From: Rhizobium sp. ZPR4
GTDB lineage: Bacteria > Pseudomonadota > Alphaproteobacteria > Rhizobiales > Rhizobiaceae
Length of the DNA stretch: 64,000 nt
Direction: 5' to 3'
NCBI RefSeq assembly: GCF_040215725.1
Contig: NZ_CP157968.1
Coordinates: 1,752,990-1,816,989 of the forward strand
The notes beneath the pieces were generated by a model. It worked only from the letters and a program-made list of their open reading frames with translations, was not told the origin of the DNA and did not search any database. Positions 35,342-43,741 of this stretch are shown piece after piece; position 1 is the stretch's first letter; every line of letters starts with the position of its first letter. The translations under genes were made by a program, and so were the position numbers.

Positions 35342-36841
35342 CTAGTCGCGCCAGCTTACCCTGTTGAGGAAGAAGCTCTCATTGGCCGTCGGCTTCCATT
35401 CAAGCTTGTCGGACGCACCGTAGATAACGGCTGCCTGATAAAGCGGCAGGATTGGAACATCCTTTGCAACGACCGTGGCGACATCCTTGTAGGCCTCAAG
35501 CCGCTTTTTCTCGTCGAGCGTATTTCGCGCGCTGTTGAGGAGCGCATCGATGCTCGGGTCGGAAACGGCGGAAAATGAACTGCTGCTATGCAGCAGCGGG
35601 AAGGATATGCCATCCGCATCCTGGCAGGCGCAGGACCAACGGCCGAAGGAAATGGCCGGCTGCTTGGTTTTTTCGCTCTGAACGCGCTGCAGATAGGTGG
35701 CAAAATCCACCGTCTCGACATTCACCTTGAAGCCGACGTCATTGAGTTGCTGTACGAGCGCCTGGACGATCCGCTGATCGAAGGTCGGCGAGGTCAGGAA
35801 GGCGATCGGTTGTGTCGCGACGCTGCCGGCCTTATCCACGAGTTCATGTGCCTGTTTCGGATCGAAGGGAAGGCCTTCGATACCCGGAACATATCCCGCA
35901 TAGTCCGGTGAGGCCAATTGCGGGACGGGCTTGTCATAGCCGCCAAGCAGGCCATCGACGATCGACTGCTTGTCGATGGCATAGGCTACGGCACGCCGCA
36001 AGTTGACATCGTCGAACGGGGGGATGGATGGATTGAGCTTCAGATAGGCGATGCGTTCCGTCACCGCCGTCAGCACCTTGATCCCACCTGCTCCCTGAAG
36101 CTGGGCGGCGAGATCCGGATCGAGCGTCACGGCAAGATCAGCGCTTCCGGCCTTCAGATCGGCGACGCGGGTGGCAGCGTCCGGCACGGCACGAAATTCG
36201 GCACTTTGAAAATAGCCCTTGCTGCCCCAATAGCCATCGTTGCGCACCAGGGAAACGGCAACGCCGCGCTGCCATTTCGCGAATTTGTAGGGACCGGAGC
36301 CGACAGGTGACAAATTGAAGGCATCGTCGCCTACGGCCTCGACAACATGCTTCGGTACGATCGAAAGTTTGACGAGCTGTGCCAGCAGCACCGGATAGGG
36401 TCCGTTGGTGCGAATGGTCACCTCATGTGGGCCAGTAACCGCGGCCGACAGGATCTTGTTGAATTGGCTTAGCTGCGGGCTTGCGAACTTCTTGTCGACG
36501 ATGCGGTTGACGCTGAAGGCCACATCGTCAGGCGTCAATTTCTGCCCGTCGTGGAAAGTCGCGTCATCGCGCAACGTGAAGGCAACTTCCGTGTCCGACT
36601 TATACGTCCAGGATGTCGCGATCGCCGGTACGATCTTGCCATTGTCATCGCGCGTGACCAGTTGGTCGAAGATGTTGCGATAGACGAAATAGCTGTCCGG
36701 ATTCCATTGCTTCTGCGGGTCGAGCGACGACGGCTCGCTCACAAGGTCGATCACGACCTTTGCCTTTGCTGCGGCGTGGCCCGCAACAGACATCATCGTC
36801 GCAACAGAAACGGCAATCGCAAGAGTTCTTATCGCGCGCAT
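35342..36841 (-). CDS. Peptide-type ABC substrate-binding protein (SBP_bac_5), first of two in the cluster
   Basis: This 499-residue binding protein has a Sec signal (MRAIRTLAIAVSVATMMSVAGHAAA). The mature part begins KVVIDLVSEPSSLDPQKQWNPD and closely parallels the second binding protein at 26657-28159. The ATG follows the stop of the GntR gene directly (TAG ATG), with AAGGAT inside that gene as ribosome site, so regulator and transporter are cotranscribed. Confidence 0.92.
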   Translation of the reverse strand: MRAIRTLAIAVSVATMMSVAGHAAAKAKVVIDLVSEPSSLDPQKQWNPDSYFVYRNIFDQLVTRDDNGKIVPAIATSWTYKSDTEVAFTLRDDATFHDGQKLTPDDVAFSVNRIVDKKFASPQLSQFNKILSAAVTGPHEVTIRTNGPYPVLLAQLVKLSIVPKHVVEAVGDDAFNLSPVGSGPYKFAKWQRGVAVSLVRNDGYWGSKGYFQSAEFRAVPDAATRVADLKAGSADLAVTLDPDLAAQLQGAGGIKVLTAVTERIAYLKLNPSIPPFDDVNLRRAVAYAIDKQSIVDGLLGGYDKPVPQLASPDYAGYVPGIEGLPFDPKQAHELVDKAGSVATQPIAFLTSPTFDQRIVQALVQQLNDVGFKVNVETVDFATYLQRVQSEKTKQPAISFGRWSCACQDADGISFPLLHSSSSFSAVSDPSIDALLNSARNTLDEKKRLEAYKDVATVVAKDVPILPLYQAAVIYGASDKLEWKPTANESFFLNRVSWRD

Positions 36842-37627
36842 CTAAAAATCCTTTTTCAAAAACGATCGCTCCCGGACGGGACGAGAAATATGGGCTTCAT
36901 CACTTGATACCGAAGGACGCTTGGCTTTGTGCTCCACGGGCGCAGCAAGCTCCGATTTCAGCAGACTTGCCTGGGTAAATTCGGCAAAGGCATCACAGGC
37001 AGCCAGGAGCAGCTTTGCCGCGTCGTCGTTGCGATGCGCCTTCTTGGCTGCAACGAAATCGGTCCAGTCGACCGCTTCGAGACGCCGAACGGAGGATGCC
37101 TCGAAAAAGTTGAGGTAGTAGTCTGCCCTGTGCCACAGGATATCCAGCCAATCGGCAATCAACGGCGCCTTGAGACGCGCGGCGAGCAGACCCCTGATCT
37201 GCCGCTCGTATTCCCGAATGAGGGAAAGCTGCGATCCATGAGCCGAGCCGCCCAAGCGCAACGCCGCCTGCATGTCACACAAGGTTTCCAGCCGGGCAAT
37301 ATCGTCACCGGAGAGATCGACATCCGCCAGAAGCGGCTCCAACCGGGCTCGGCCGAGCGTAATTTCCCGCAGCCCCAACGCCGTAATCGAGCAAACCCGC
37401 CACCCACTTCTTGGCTGGGCTGAAACGAAACCCTTGTGCGCCAGGCGACTGAGCGCAGATCGAACGACCCCGCGCCCGAACCGATAGGTGTCGCAAAGAA
37501 CCTGTTCGGAGAGCCGCTCCCCCGGAGAAAATTCACCGAGCTTGATCGCATTGCGAATCCTGTCCTCGGCGATCGCCACGAGATCGCTGGGGCCTTGAGC
37601 AAGAAAAGGGCTTTGATGGTCTAGCAT
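36842..37627 (-). CDS. GntR-family regulator of the gamma-glutamyl/ABC cluster
   Basis: This 261-residue regulator is the first gene of the minus-strand cluster. A winged helix covers about residues 15-80 (LVAIAEDRIRNAIKLGEFSPGERLSEQVLC... GRGVVRSALSRLAHKGFV), followed by a helical ligand domain of the FCD type. About 40 C-terminal residues are charged and look disordered (EHKAKRPSVSSDEAH...). Inverted repeats at 37633-37660, immediately upstream, are likely its own operator, so it probably represses its whole operon until a substrate binds. Confidence 0.88.
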   Translation of the reverse strand: MLDHQSPFLAQGPSDLVAIAEDRIRNAIKLGEFSPGERLSEQVLCDTYRFGRGVVRSALSRLAHKGFVSAQPRSGWRVCSITALGLREITLGRARLEPLLADVDLSGDDIARLETLCDMQAALRLGGSAHGSQLSLIREYERQIRGLLAARLKAPLIADWLDILWHRADYYLNFFEASSVRRLEAVDWTDFVAAKKAHRNDDAAKLLLAACDAFAEFTQASLLKSELAAPVEHKAKRPSVSSDEAHISRPVRERSFLKKDF

Positions 37628-37632
37628 ATTAT

Positions 37633-37660
37633 GAAACTAACATCTCAGTTTCTAAAACTG
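37633..37660. promoter_or_regulatory. Nested inverted repeats before the GntR/ABC cluster
   Basis: CAGTTT-CTA-AAACTG (37646-37660) is a perfect inverted repeat, and GAAACT (37633-37638) pairs with AGTTTC (37647-37652) across 8 bp. They begin 6 bp before the GntR gene's ATG at 37627. Position and symmetry fit an autoregulatory operator that controls the ten-gene run. Confidence 0.65.
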
Positions 37661-38168
37661 AAGTCTCAAATATCCTATTCTTCATCTTTTTTGTAGAGAA
37701 TTTTTGCACACCCAGCCGCTTGCCGGGTTCGAAATTGCAAGAGACGGTCGGGAGTATGAAAGCTGATTAAGACCAAGCGAGCAAAGAATGGGGATAATCC
37801 GTGGAGCGCCGATATGTCGGCGCGACGTTTACGGACCCATGGCGGACGCTCAATTCACACACAAAGGCGTCCTCCTCAGCTAGGCCCGCCTTCTGCCGGC
37901 CGAATGACACGAGGATCATCGTGCAGCCGGAGCTGCCATTCTCAAATGGAGGAATAAGGACAAGCTGACCACAGTTTGATGGCTCAAAGCCTCATCTCGA
38001 TCAAGGCTTCAGCTGAAAACCGAAATAATTCCGTACGGTTGAAACATGATCGGATAGCAAAGCTTACCCACGACCGGAAATGCCGCCTTCCCAAACAGCT
38101 CCTATGGCAATCTCACAGCCATGGTGGAGCACCGCGCCGGCTAGGCGACCCCAGTGCCATCGATGCAA
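37661..38168. other. Gene-free gap with one stem-loop
   Basis: No convincing gene lies in this half-kilobase; the plus-strand frame at 37976-38242 has no ribosome site and unusual composition. GCGCCGA-TATG-TCGGCGC (37806-37823) is a perfect 7-bp stem with a 4-nt loop and may end transcription of the LysR gene, but it has no T-run and lies 345 bp beyond the stop. Confidence 0.45.
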
Positions 38169-39080
38169 TCAATGAGAAGACATGGGCGACATCAGTGGAT
38201 CCTTACCAACTATCTCAATCAGGAAGTCGAGAACTGTCCTGATGCGCAATGGCAGGTTCCGACGCGATGGATAGACGACGCTGATCGCGAACCGGCTCGG
38301 TGGAAATTCGGGCATGACGTTCACCAGCCTGCCCTCCTCGATGTCGGACCCAACAAGAATATGGGAAAGCACGGCAATCCCATTACCAGCAAGCACGGCG
38401 CGATGGACGGCAACCGCATTGCTGGCGACGAGGCGCGGCGCGATACGCACGCTAACGTCCTCAGCGCCATTTGAGAACGACCATGCCCGGCCGTTTCCGG
38501 CACGGCTATAACAGATGCAATCATGAGCGCTGACATCATCGGGCGTTTTAGGTGCTGCCCGCCGCTGAAGGTAGGAGGGCGCGGCAACGAGAAAGGCCGT
38601 CGTCCACCCAATTCTGCGGCCCATCAGACTGCAGTCCGCAACCATTCCCAGCCGCACCTCGAGATCGATCCCCTCTTCGACCAGGTCGGACGGTTCCTCG
38701 CGAAAGAGCAAATCGACAGAAAGTCCCTGATGGCGTTCGAGCAGCATTCCGAGCCGGTCGCTGATGTAAAGCCCGAGCGGTGTCGGCAGAGCCAGTCGTA
38801 CCTTGCCAGCCGCGCTCCCGCCATCCCGGCATGTGGTTTCGCTAAGAGCCTCGACTGCTTCGATGACCTTGAGCGCCATCGGGATGATCTGCTCACCCTC
38901 CGCCGTCAGGGCCAGTGCAGTCGTCGTGCGATGGAGAAGGCGGGTGTTGAGATGTGCCTCCAGCGCCGAAACCTGGCGCGAAACAGCAGGCTGCGTCAGC
39001 CTGAGATCAATCGCTGCGGCGGAAAAGGAGCCAGTTTCCACCACTCGCATGAATGTTTGCAAGGCGCATACGATGTCCAT
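38169..39080 (-). CDS. LysR-family transcriptional regulator
   Basis: This 303-residue regulator has the LysR helix-turn-helix at about residues 3-60 (LQTFMRVVETGSFSAAAIDLRLTQPAVSRQVSALE) and a periplasmic-binding-protein-like effector domain after residue 90. The start is ATG 39080; a GTG two codons earlier is possible. It is divergent from the AhpD-like operon, so it may co-regulate that operon, though the inverted repeats in the shared gap match the Rrf2 gene's own promoter better than a LysR T-N11-A site. Confidence 0.9.
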   Translation of the reverse strand: MDIVCALQTFMRVVETGSFSAAAIDLRLTQPAVSRQVSALEAHLNTRLLHRTTTALALTAEGEQIIPMALKVIEAVEALSETTCRDGGSAAGKVRLALPTPLGLYISDRLGMLLERHQGLSVDLLFREEPSDLVEEGIDLEVRLGMVADCSLMGRRIGWTTAFLVAAPSYLQRRAAPKTPDDVSAHDCICYSRAGNGRAWSFSNGAEDVSVRIAPRLVASNAVAVHRAVLAGNGIAVLSHILVGSDIEEGRLVNVMPEFPPSRFAISVVYPSRRNLPLRIRTVLDFLIEIVGKDPLMSPMSSH

Positions 39081-39153
39081 CCCCACCCCATACTTTTCGG
39101 CATAGGCCTTATGTTCGAACCTTAGCCTGGAAAGGCTTTACTGTCCAGTTATT

Positions 39154-39191
39154 AAGGATATCCTTTATCCATAAGGACATTTTATATCCTT
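39154..39191. promoter_or_regulatory. Tandem 19-bp inverted repeats, probable Rrf2 operators
   Basis: Two abutting copies of AAGGAYA-N5-TATCCWT are present: 39154-39172 (AAGGATATCCTTTATCCAT) and 39173-39191 (AAGGACATTTTATATCCTT). A third copy with perfect arms lies before the Rrf2 gene at 43723-43741. The second copy ends 16 bp before the ATG of the AhpD-like gene, so occupancy should block its transcription. The repeats are read directly; Rrf2 binding is inferred. Confidence 0.75.
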
Positions 39192-39207
39192 AATAACGGA
39201 GGCAACC

Positions 39208-39687
39208 ATGACGCAACGCTTGAACTATGCCCAGCAATCCCCGGAACTCTTTAAAAAACTCTCGGAACTCAGCATGGCTCTGAAGGACAGTGCCATCGAA
39301 CAGAAGATCCAGGATCTCGTTCACGTTCGCGCATCGCAGATCAACGGCTGCGCCTTCTGCCTGGACATGCACGTCAAGGAAGCCAAGATCCATGGCGAGA
39401 GCGAACTCCGGCTCTACCACATATCCGTCTGGCGAGAATCCAATCTCTTCATTCCTCGCGAGCGCGCCGCACTCGCCTGGACGGAAGCAGTGACGAAACT
39501 GCATGAAGGCGGCATTCCCGACGAACTCTACGAGCGCGTGCGCGGCCAGCTTTCCGAAAAGGAAATCTCCGACCTCACCTTCGCGATCATGGTCATCAAT
39601 GCCTGGAACCGTGCCAGCATCGCCTTCAAGACAGTGCCGGGCTCGGCCGACAAGGCCTACGGTCTCGACAGGGCCGGCCTCAACTAA
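39208..39687 (+). CDS. Carboxymuconolactone decarboxylase/AhpD-family protein
   Basis: This 159-residue all-helical protein has the AhpD-type redox motif Cys48-Ala-Phe-Cys51 followed by His55 (GCAFCLDMHVKEA). Such proteins act as thiol-dependent alkylhydroperoxidases or related reductases. The ribosome site is ACGGAGGCAACCATG. It opens a plus-strand run of possible stress genes and sits right behind the tandem inverted repeats shared with the Rrf2 gene, so it is probably induced by redox or electrophile stress. Confidence 0.92.
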   Translation: MTQRLNYAQQSPELFKKLSELSMALKDSAIEQKIQDLVHVRASQINGCAFCLDMHVKEAKIHGESELRLYHISVWRESNLFIPRERAALAWTEAVTKLHEGGIPDELYERVRGQLSEKEISDLTFAIMVINAWNRASIAFKTVPGSADKAYGLDRAGLN

Positions 39688-39819
39688 GCCTCTCGCCAAA
39701 GGCTTCAGCAAACGATGTGCGGCCCTTCAGATGGCCGCGGCAAAGACATCTCATGACAATCGTTTCAACCGTGGAGCCGGCCAAATCGGTTCCAATATCT
39801 CGATCAACAGGAGACAAAC

Positions 39820-40737
39820 ATGGACCTGGACAACATTCCTCATCCCGTTAAATCAAGCCCTGACGAGTTGGTTCCATCGCGCTACGCGGTGCGGATCGGC
39901 GACATTGAGGTGCTGGTGATCAGCGACGGGGTCCTGCCGCTGCCAACCAAGATGCTGGGGCACAATGCTGACGCAGCTGAGCGCGCGGCCTGGCTGAACG
40001 ACATGTTCCTGCCGCCAGACGCTTTCGACTGGGCACTGAACGTGGTCGTGGTGCGTAGCGGCAAGCAGACCATCCTCATCGACGCCGGCCTGGGATTGGA
40101 CCCTGAGTTGAACCTGCCGCGGGCCGGGCAATTGATCAAGCGGCTTGAGGCCGCCGGCATCGACCTTGGATCGGTAACCGACGTGGTACTGACCCACATG
40201 CATATGGACCACGTTGGTGGGCTACTTGTCGGCGGAGTGAAGGAGCGGCTGCGTCCGGACCTCAAGATCCATGTGGCGGCGGCCGAGGTCAAATTCTGGG
40301 AGGCGCCCGATTTCTCTCATGTGTCCATGCCTCCTGGGTTCCCGGACGCACTTCGAGCTGCTGCCAAGCAGTTCCGAAAAGAATATGAGAGCCATCTGCG
40401 ATTATTCGATGATGAATATGAGGTGGCGCCGGGCGTGGTGGTCTCTCGAACCGGCGGCCACACGCCCGGGCACAGCGTGGTCCGCGTGGCATCCGGTAAG
40501 GACCGACTGATGTTCGCTGGCGATGCGGTGTTCGCGGTCGGCTTCGACCATCCCGACTGGCACAACGGTTTCGAACACGACCCGGAAGAGGCTGCACGCG
40601 TCCGCGTTCGTCTTTTGCGGGAGCTGGCCGAGACCGGCGAGCTTCTGGTCGCGACCCATATGCCATTCCCCTCCGTCGGCCATGTGGCGGTCGACGGCGA
40701 CCACTTTCGTTGGGTACCGGTCTTCTGGGACTACTAA
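39820..40737 (+). CDS. MBL-fold metallo-hydrolase
   Basis: This 305-residue metallo-beta-lactamase-fold hydrolase has the metal motif LTHMHMDHVGG (His126, His128, Asp130, His131), then TGGHTPGHSV and FAGDAVF with the later His/Asp ligands. There is no signal peptide, so it is cytoplasmic. Relatives include lactonases and quorum-quenching enzymes, but the exact substrate is open. It follows the AhpD-like gene by 132 bp with the same orientation. Confidence 0.9.
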   Translation: MDLDNIPHPVKSSPDELVPSRYAVRIGDIEVLVISDGVLPLPTKMLGHNADAAERAAWLNDMFLPPDAFDWALNVVVVRSGKQTILIDAGLGLDPELNLPRAGQLIKRLEAAGIDLGSVTDVVLTHMHMDHVGGLLVGGVKERLRPDLKIHVAAAEVKFWEAPDFSHVSMPPGFPDALRAAAKQFRKEYESHLRLFDDEYEVAPGVVVSRTGGHTPGHSVVRVASGKDRLMFAGDAVFAVGFDHPDWHNGFEHDPEEAARVRVRLLRELAETGELLVATHMPFPSVGHVAVDGDHFRWVPVFWDY

Positions 40738-40887
40738 CCGCCTGATGGCCGACGTGCGGCACACAGGGCCGCGCACGGCTCAGCCGTACAGATGCAAGGC
40801 GTCGTCAGGACCCGCCTGACCCACGACCAATCATACAGAAACGAATGAACAATGCGGCGCATGACGCGCCCGCGAATGGAGAGATTC

Positions 40888-41640
40888 ATGAAAATCACCA
40901 TCATCGGCGGAACCGGCCTGATCGGTTCAAAGACGGCCGACCGCCTTCGCAGCCAAGGCCATGAAGTCATTGCCGCTGCCCCGAACACCGGTGTCAACAC
41001 GATCACCGGCGAAGGTCTTGCCGAAGCATTGGCTGGCGCCTCCGTCGTCATCGACCTTGCGAACTCGCCGTCCTTCGAGGACAAGGCCGTCCTCGAATTC
41101 TTCGAGGCGTCAGGCCGCAATCTGATGGCAGCGCAAAAAGCGGCCGGCGTGAAGCATCACATCGCCCTTTCCATCATCGGCGTCGATCGCTTGCCCGAAA
41201 GCGGCTACATGCGCGCCAAGGTCGCTCAGGAGAAGATCATCCGGGAAGCCGGCATTCCCTACACGATCGTCCACTCGACACAGTTCATGGAGTTCCTCAG
41301 CGGCATCGCCCAGTCCGGCACAGTCGGCGATACGGTGCGCCTGTCGCCGGCCTATGTGCAGCCGATTGCTTCCGACGACGTGGCCGACAACATGGCCGTT
41401 GTTGCCAACTCGGCCGCAATCAACGGTATCGTCGAGATATCCGGTCCGGAACGTGTCCGGCTGAACGAACTGGTTGCCCGTTATCTCAAGGCGATGGGCG
41501 ATGCCCGCAAAGTCGTGGCGGATCCGGAAGCCCGCTATTTCGGTGCCAGACTGGAAGACGGCTCGCTCGTGTCCGACGGCAATCCGCGCCTTGGCCGCAT
41601 CACCTTCGAGCAATGGTTCGCAACCTCCGCCCGCAAATGA
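40888..41640 (+). CDS. NmrA/atypical SDR-family NAD(P)-binding protein
   Basis: This 250-residue Rossmann-fold protein starts at ATG 40888 (GGAGAG before it; the earlier frame to 40852 lacks support). The nucleotide motif reads IIGGTGLIGSKTA, and the NmrA-like body contains YMRAKVAQEKIIREAGIPYTIVHSTQFMEF. It lacks the YxxxK catalytic pair, so it may be a redox sensor or an NAD(P)H-dependent reductase of quinones or aldehydes. It belongs to the probable stress operon. Confidence 0.88.
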   Translation: MKITIIGGTGLIGSKTADRLRSQGHEVIAAAPNTGVNTITGEGLAEALAGASVVIDLANSPSFEDKAVLEFFEASGRNLMAAQKAAGVKHHIALSIIGVDRLPESGYMRAKVAQEKIIREAGIPYTIVHSTQFMEFLSGIAQSGTVGDTVRLSPAYVQPIASDDVADNMAVVANSAAINGIVEISGPERVRLNELVARYLKAMGDARKVVADPEARYFGARLEDGSLVSDGNPRLGRITFEQWFATSARK

Positions 41641-41699
41641 CTGGAACCGGTGTGACACCTCCGTGCCGCACCGTCCAATTCTCAAGAAAGGAATTCGAC

Positions 41700-42116
41700 A
41701 TGATCAAATTTCTCCTCGGCCTTACCCTGGCCGCGCTGCTGACCACCACAGCCGCTGCCCGCGATACCGGCGAGAAGGATGCCAAGGTCACGCTTGTCTA
41801 CGAACACGAACTGCCGAATGTTCCCGGCAAGAGTATCAGGGGCGTCTTGGTGGAATATGGTCCAGGCGGCTTTTCCTCAGCCCACACCCATCCGAACTCG
41901 GCCTTCATTTATGCAACGGTCCTGGCAGGGGCGATCCGCAGCCAGGTCAATGATGGCCCGGTCAAGGTCTTCAAGGCCGGCGAGAATTTTTCCGAAATGC
42001 CGGGCGATCGCCACGGCGTCAGCGAGAATGCCAGCAAAACCAGCCCGGCAAAGCTATTGGCCGTCTTCGTCGTTGACACCAGCCAGAAGGAACAGACCTT
42101 CCCGCTCAAGAAATAG
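41700..42116 (+). CDS. Exported cupin-domain protein
   Basis: This 138-residue protein has a signal peptide (MIKFLLGLTLAALLTTTAAA) and a single cupin barrel with metal ligands in SSAHTHPNSAFIYATVLAG and the later MPGDRHGVSEN. Single-domain periplasmic cupins of this type are often found next to oxidative-stress genes, but their substrate is unclear. The start is ATG 41700 with AAAGGAA before it; the longer frame begins inside the NmrA-like gene. Confidence 0.87.
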   Translation: MIKFLLGLTLAALLTTTAAARDTGEKDAKVTLVYEHELPNVPGKSIRGVLVEYGPGGFSSAHTHPNSAFIYATVLAGAIRSQVNDGPVKVFKAGENFSEMPGDRHGVSENASKTSPAKLLAVFVVDTSQKEQTFPLKK

Positions 42117-42189
42117 CCCGATGCGGGACGAGTGCCAAAGGCACCCGTCCCTTCCCGATTTCAGGAAATCATCGTCGGTGAACCCTATC

Positions 42190-43212
42190 ATGTTTGGCGA
42201 ACATCATTTTCAGCCGCTCGTCCTGATCAATCTGCTCGGGCTGACCGGCATCCTCACTTGGCACATCCAGGGGCGCCGTCGCCCAACGGCCCGCCTCGTC
42301 GTGCAGATCCTGTTCTTTTCCTGCATGAGCCTCGTGCTCTGGCTTGCCGGAATTTCGCCCTATCACCTCGATGGCGGCGAGCTTCAGGATGCCGGCATCC
42401 TGCTCGCCAAATCTGCAAGAATCCTGTGGTGGCTGCATCTTGCCTGGACGATGATCGGCTTCGTCCACATCTATCTCACCCTCAACCGCCGGCCGCAGGA
42501 GGCGCATCTTCTCCAGGATCTGATTGTCGGCATCGTCTATCTCGGCGTCGCGCTGTCGGTCATCGGCTTCGTCTTCGGCGCACCGGTCGGGCCGCTGATT
42601 GCCACCTCAGGCATCGTCGTCGTCATCATCGGCCTTGCGCTGCAGAACACGCTTGCCGATGTCTTTTCCGGCATCGCGCTGGCACTCGGCCGCGCCTACG
42701 TCATCGGCGACTGGATCCAGCTCGCCGACGGCACCGAAGGGCGCGTCGTTGAGACCAACTGGCGCTCCACCAACCTGCTTTCGGGCGGGCATAACGTCGT
42801 CGTCCTGCCAAATAGCGTGCTGGCGAAGCAGGGCGTCACCAATCGCAGCCGCCCGGATGAATCGCACCAGATCTCGCTGACGATACGAATATCCGCCATT
42901 CACAAGCCGCGGCTCGTCGAAGACCTCATGCTCGCCGTTCTGCAGGGCTGCGGAAGGATCGTCATGAACCCACCGCCGGTGGTCGTGCTCAAGACGATCG
43001 ACGCAATCGCCATCGAGGTCGAGCTGTTCTTCCGCGTCGCGAGTGCGGCAAGCCGCATGCCGGCACAAAACGAGATCATCGACCTCGTCTACGAACATTG
43101 CAGGACGAACGGAGTGTCATTGGCAATGCCGGCCCAAGGCCTCGTCTGCCTCCCGATAGGCGAGCAGAAGGAACAGGCCACTCTAAGGGCGATATCATCC
43201 GGCGCGCTCTAG
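42190..43212 (+). CDS. MscS-family mechanosensitive channel
   Basis: This 340-residue inner-membrane channel has four hydrophobic helices at about residues 8-25, 38-55, 78-95 and 110-150. The pore-lining helix and beta domain follow (IVVVIIGLALQNTLADVFSGIALALGR, then DGTEGRVVETNWRST and VVVLPNS). MscS members open under membrane tension to release solutes. The ATG at 42190 is chosen; a GTG at 42178 is possible. Its end overlaps the convergent Rrf2 gene by 18 bp. Confidence 0.9.
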   Translation: MFGEHHFQPLVLINLLGLTGILTWHIQGRRRPTARLVVQILFFSCMSLVLWLAGISPYHLDGGELQDAGILLAKSARILWWLHLAWTMIGFVHIYLTLNRRPQEAHLLQDLIVGIVYLGVALSVIGFVFGAPVGPLIATSGIVVVIIGLALQNTLADVFSGIALALGRAYVIGDWIQLADGTEGRVVETNWRSTNLLSGGHNVVVLPNSVLAKQGVTNRSRPDESHQISLTIRISAIHKPRLVEDLMLAVLQGCGRIVMNPPPVVVLKTIDAIAIEVELFFRVASAASRMPAQNEIIDLVYEHCRTNGVSLAMPAQGLVCLPIGEQKEQATLRAISSGAL

Positions 43213-43683
43213 CACCCATTCGAAGGAGCTCTTCCAAAGTTCCGGCGGTATCTCTTTCGACAGGATGCCGACGAGGTCGGACAATTTGACACTGCGCAGT
43301 TTCTCACGCCACGCTTCGTCGGCCTCCCACATGATGCGCGCCACCGCACAAGGGCTGCTTTCGCAATAACCCTTTGGGCGGCAGGGGTTGTTGGCGCGAA
43401 TATTGGTGCAGACGAAGGTTCGTTGCGGCCCCTCGACGGCCTCCACGACCTCCAGAAAGGTGAGATCCGCAGGCGGTTTCGCCAACCTGTAACCGCCGGA
43501 GGGACCGAGCGCCGTATCGACAAGCCCGGCCTGAGACAGGCTCTGTAGAGCCTTGGAGAGATATTCCTTGGGAAGCCCATGGAATTCGGCAAGCGCTTTG
43601 GTGGAGAGATAACGGCCATCAGGCAAACCTGCAAGAATGGCACAACAATGGAGAGCCCATTCGACTTGGCTTTTCAAAATCAT
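43195..43683 (-). CDS. Rrf2-family regulator with a four-cysteine cluster
   Basis: This 162-residue regulator has the Rrf2 winged helix at residues 1-80 (MILKSQVEWALHCCAILAG, then STKALAEFHGLPKEYLSKALQSLSQAGLV). A cysteine cluster follows at Cys92, Cys101, Cys107 and Cys112, where relatives bind an iron-sulfur cluster or react with oxidants. The start is ATG 43683; the frame to 43884 runs over its own operator. A 19-bp inverted repeat at 43723-43741 matches the pair before the AhpD-like gene, so it probably represses itself and that operon. Confidence 0.9.
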   Translation of the reverse strand: MILKSQVEWALHCCAILAGLPDGRYLSTKALAEFHGLPKEYLSKALQSLSQAGLVDTALGPSGGYRLAKPPADLTFLEVVEAVEGPQRTFVCTNIRANNPCRPKGYCESSPCAVARIMWEADEAWREKLRSVKLSDLVGILSKEIPPELWKSSFEWVLERAG

Positions 43684-43722
43684 AAACTCATTCCAAAGGC
43701 CTGCGGCTGGCATACATCCATC

Positions 43723-43741
43723 AAGGATAAAGAATATCCTT
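43723..43741. promoter_or_regulatory. 19-bp inverted repeat before the Rrf2 gene (third operator copy)
   Basis: AAGGATAAAGAATATCCTT has perfect 7-bp arms around 5 bp and lies 40 bp before the Rrf2 start. It shares arm sequence and spacing with the two copies at 39154-39191. It is the best supported autoregulatory site in the window. Confidence 0.75.

Noticed and set aside
38523..39125. 200-codon plus-strand frame
   Set aside because: It is antisense to the LysR gene, whose helix-turn-helix is unmistakable.
41779..42189. N-terminal extension of the MscS frame
   Set aside because: It overlaps the cupin gene in another frame and is Arg/Pro/Ser-rich. Channel-like sequence begins only at ATG 42190.
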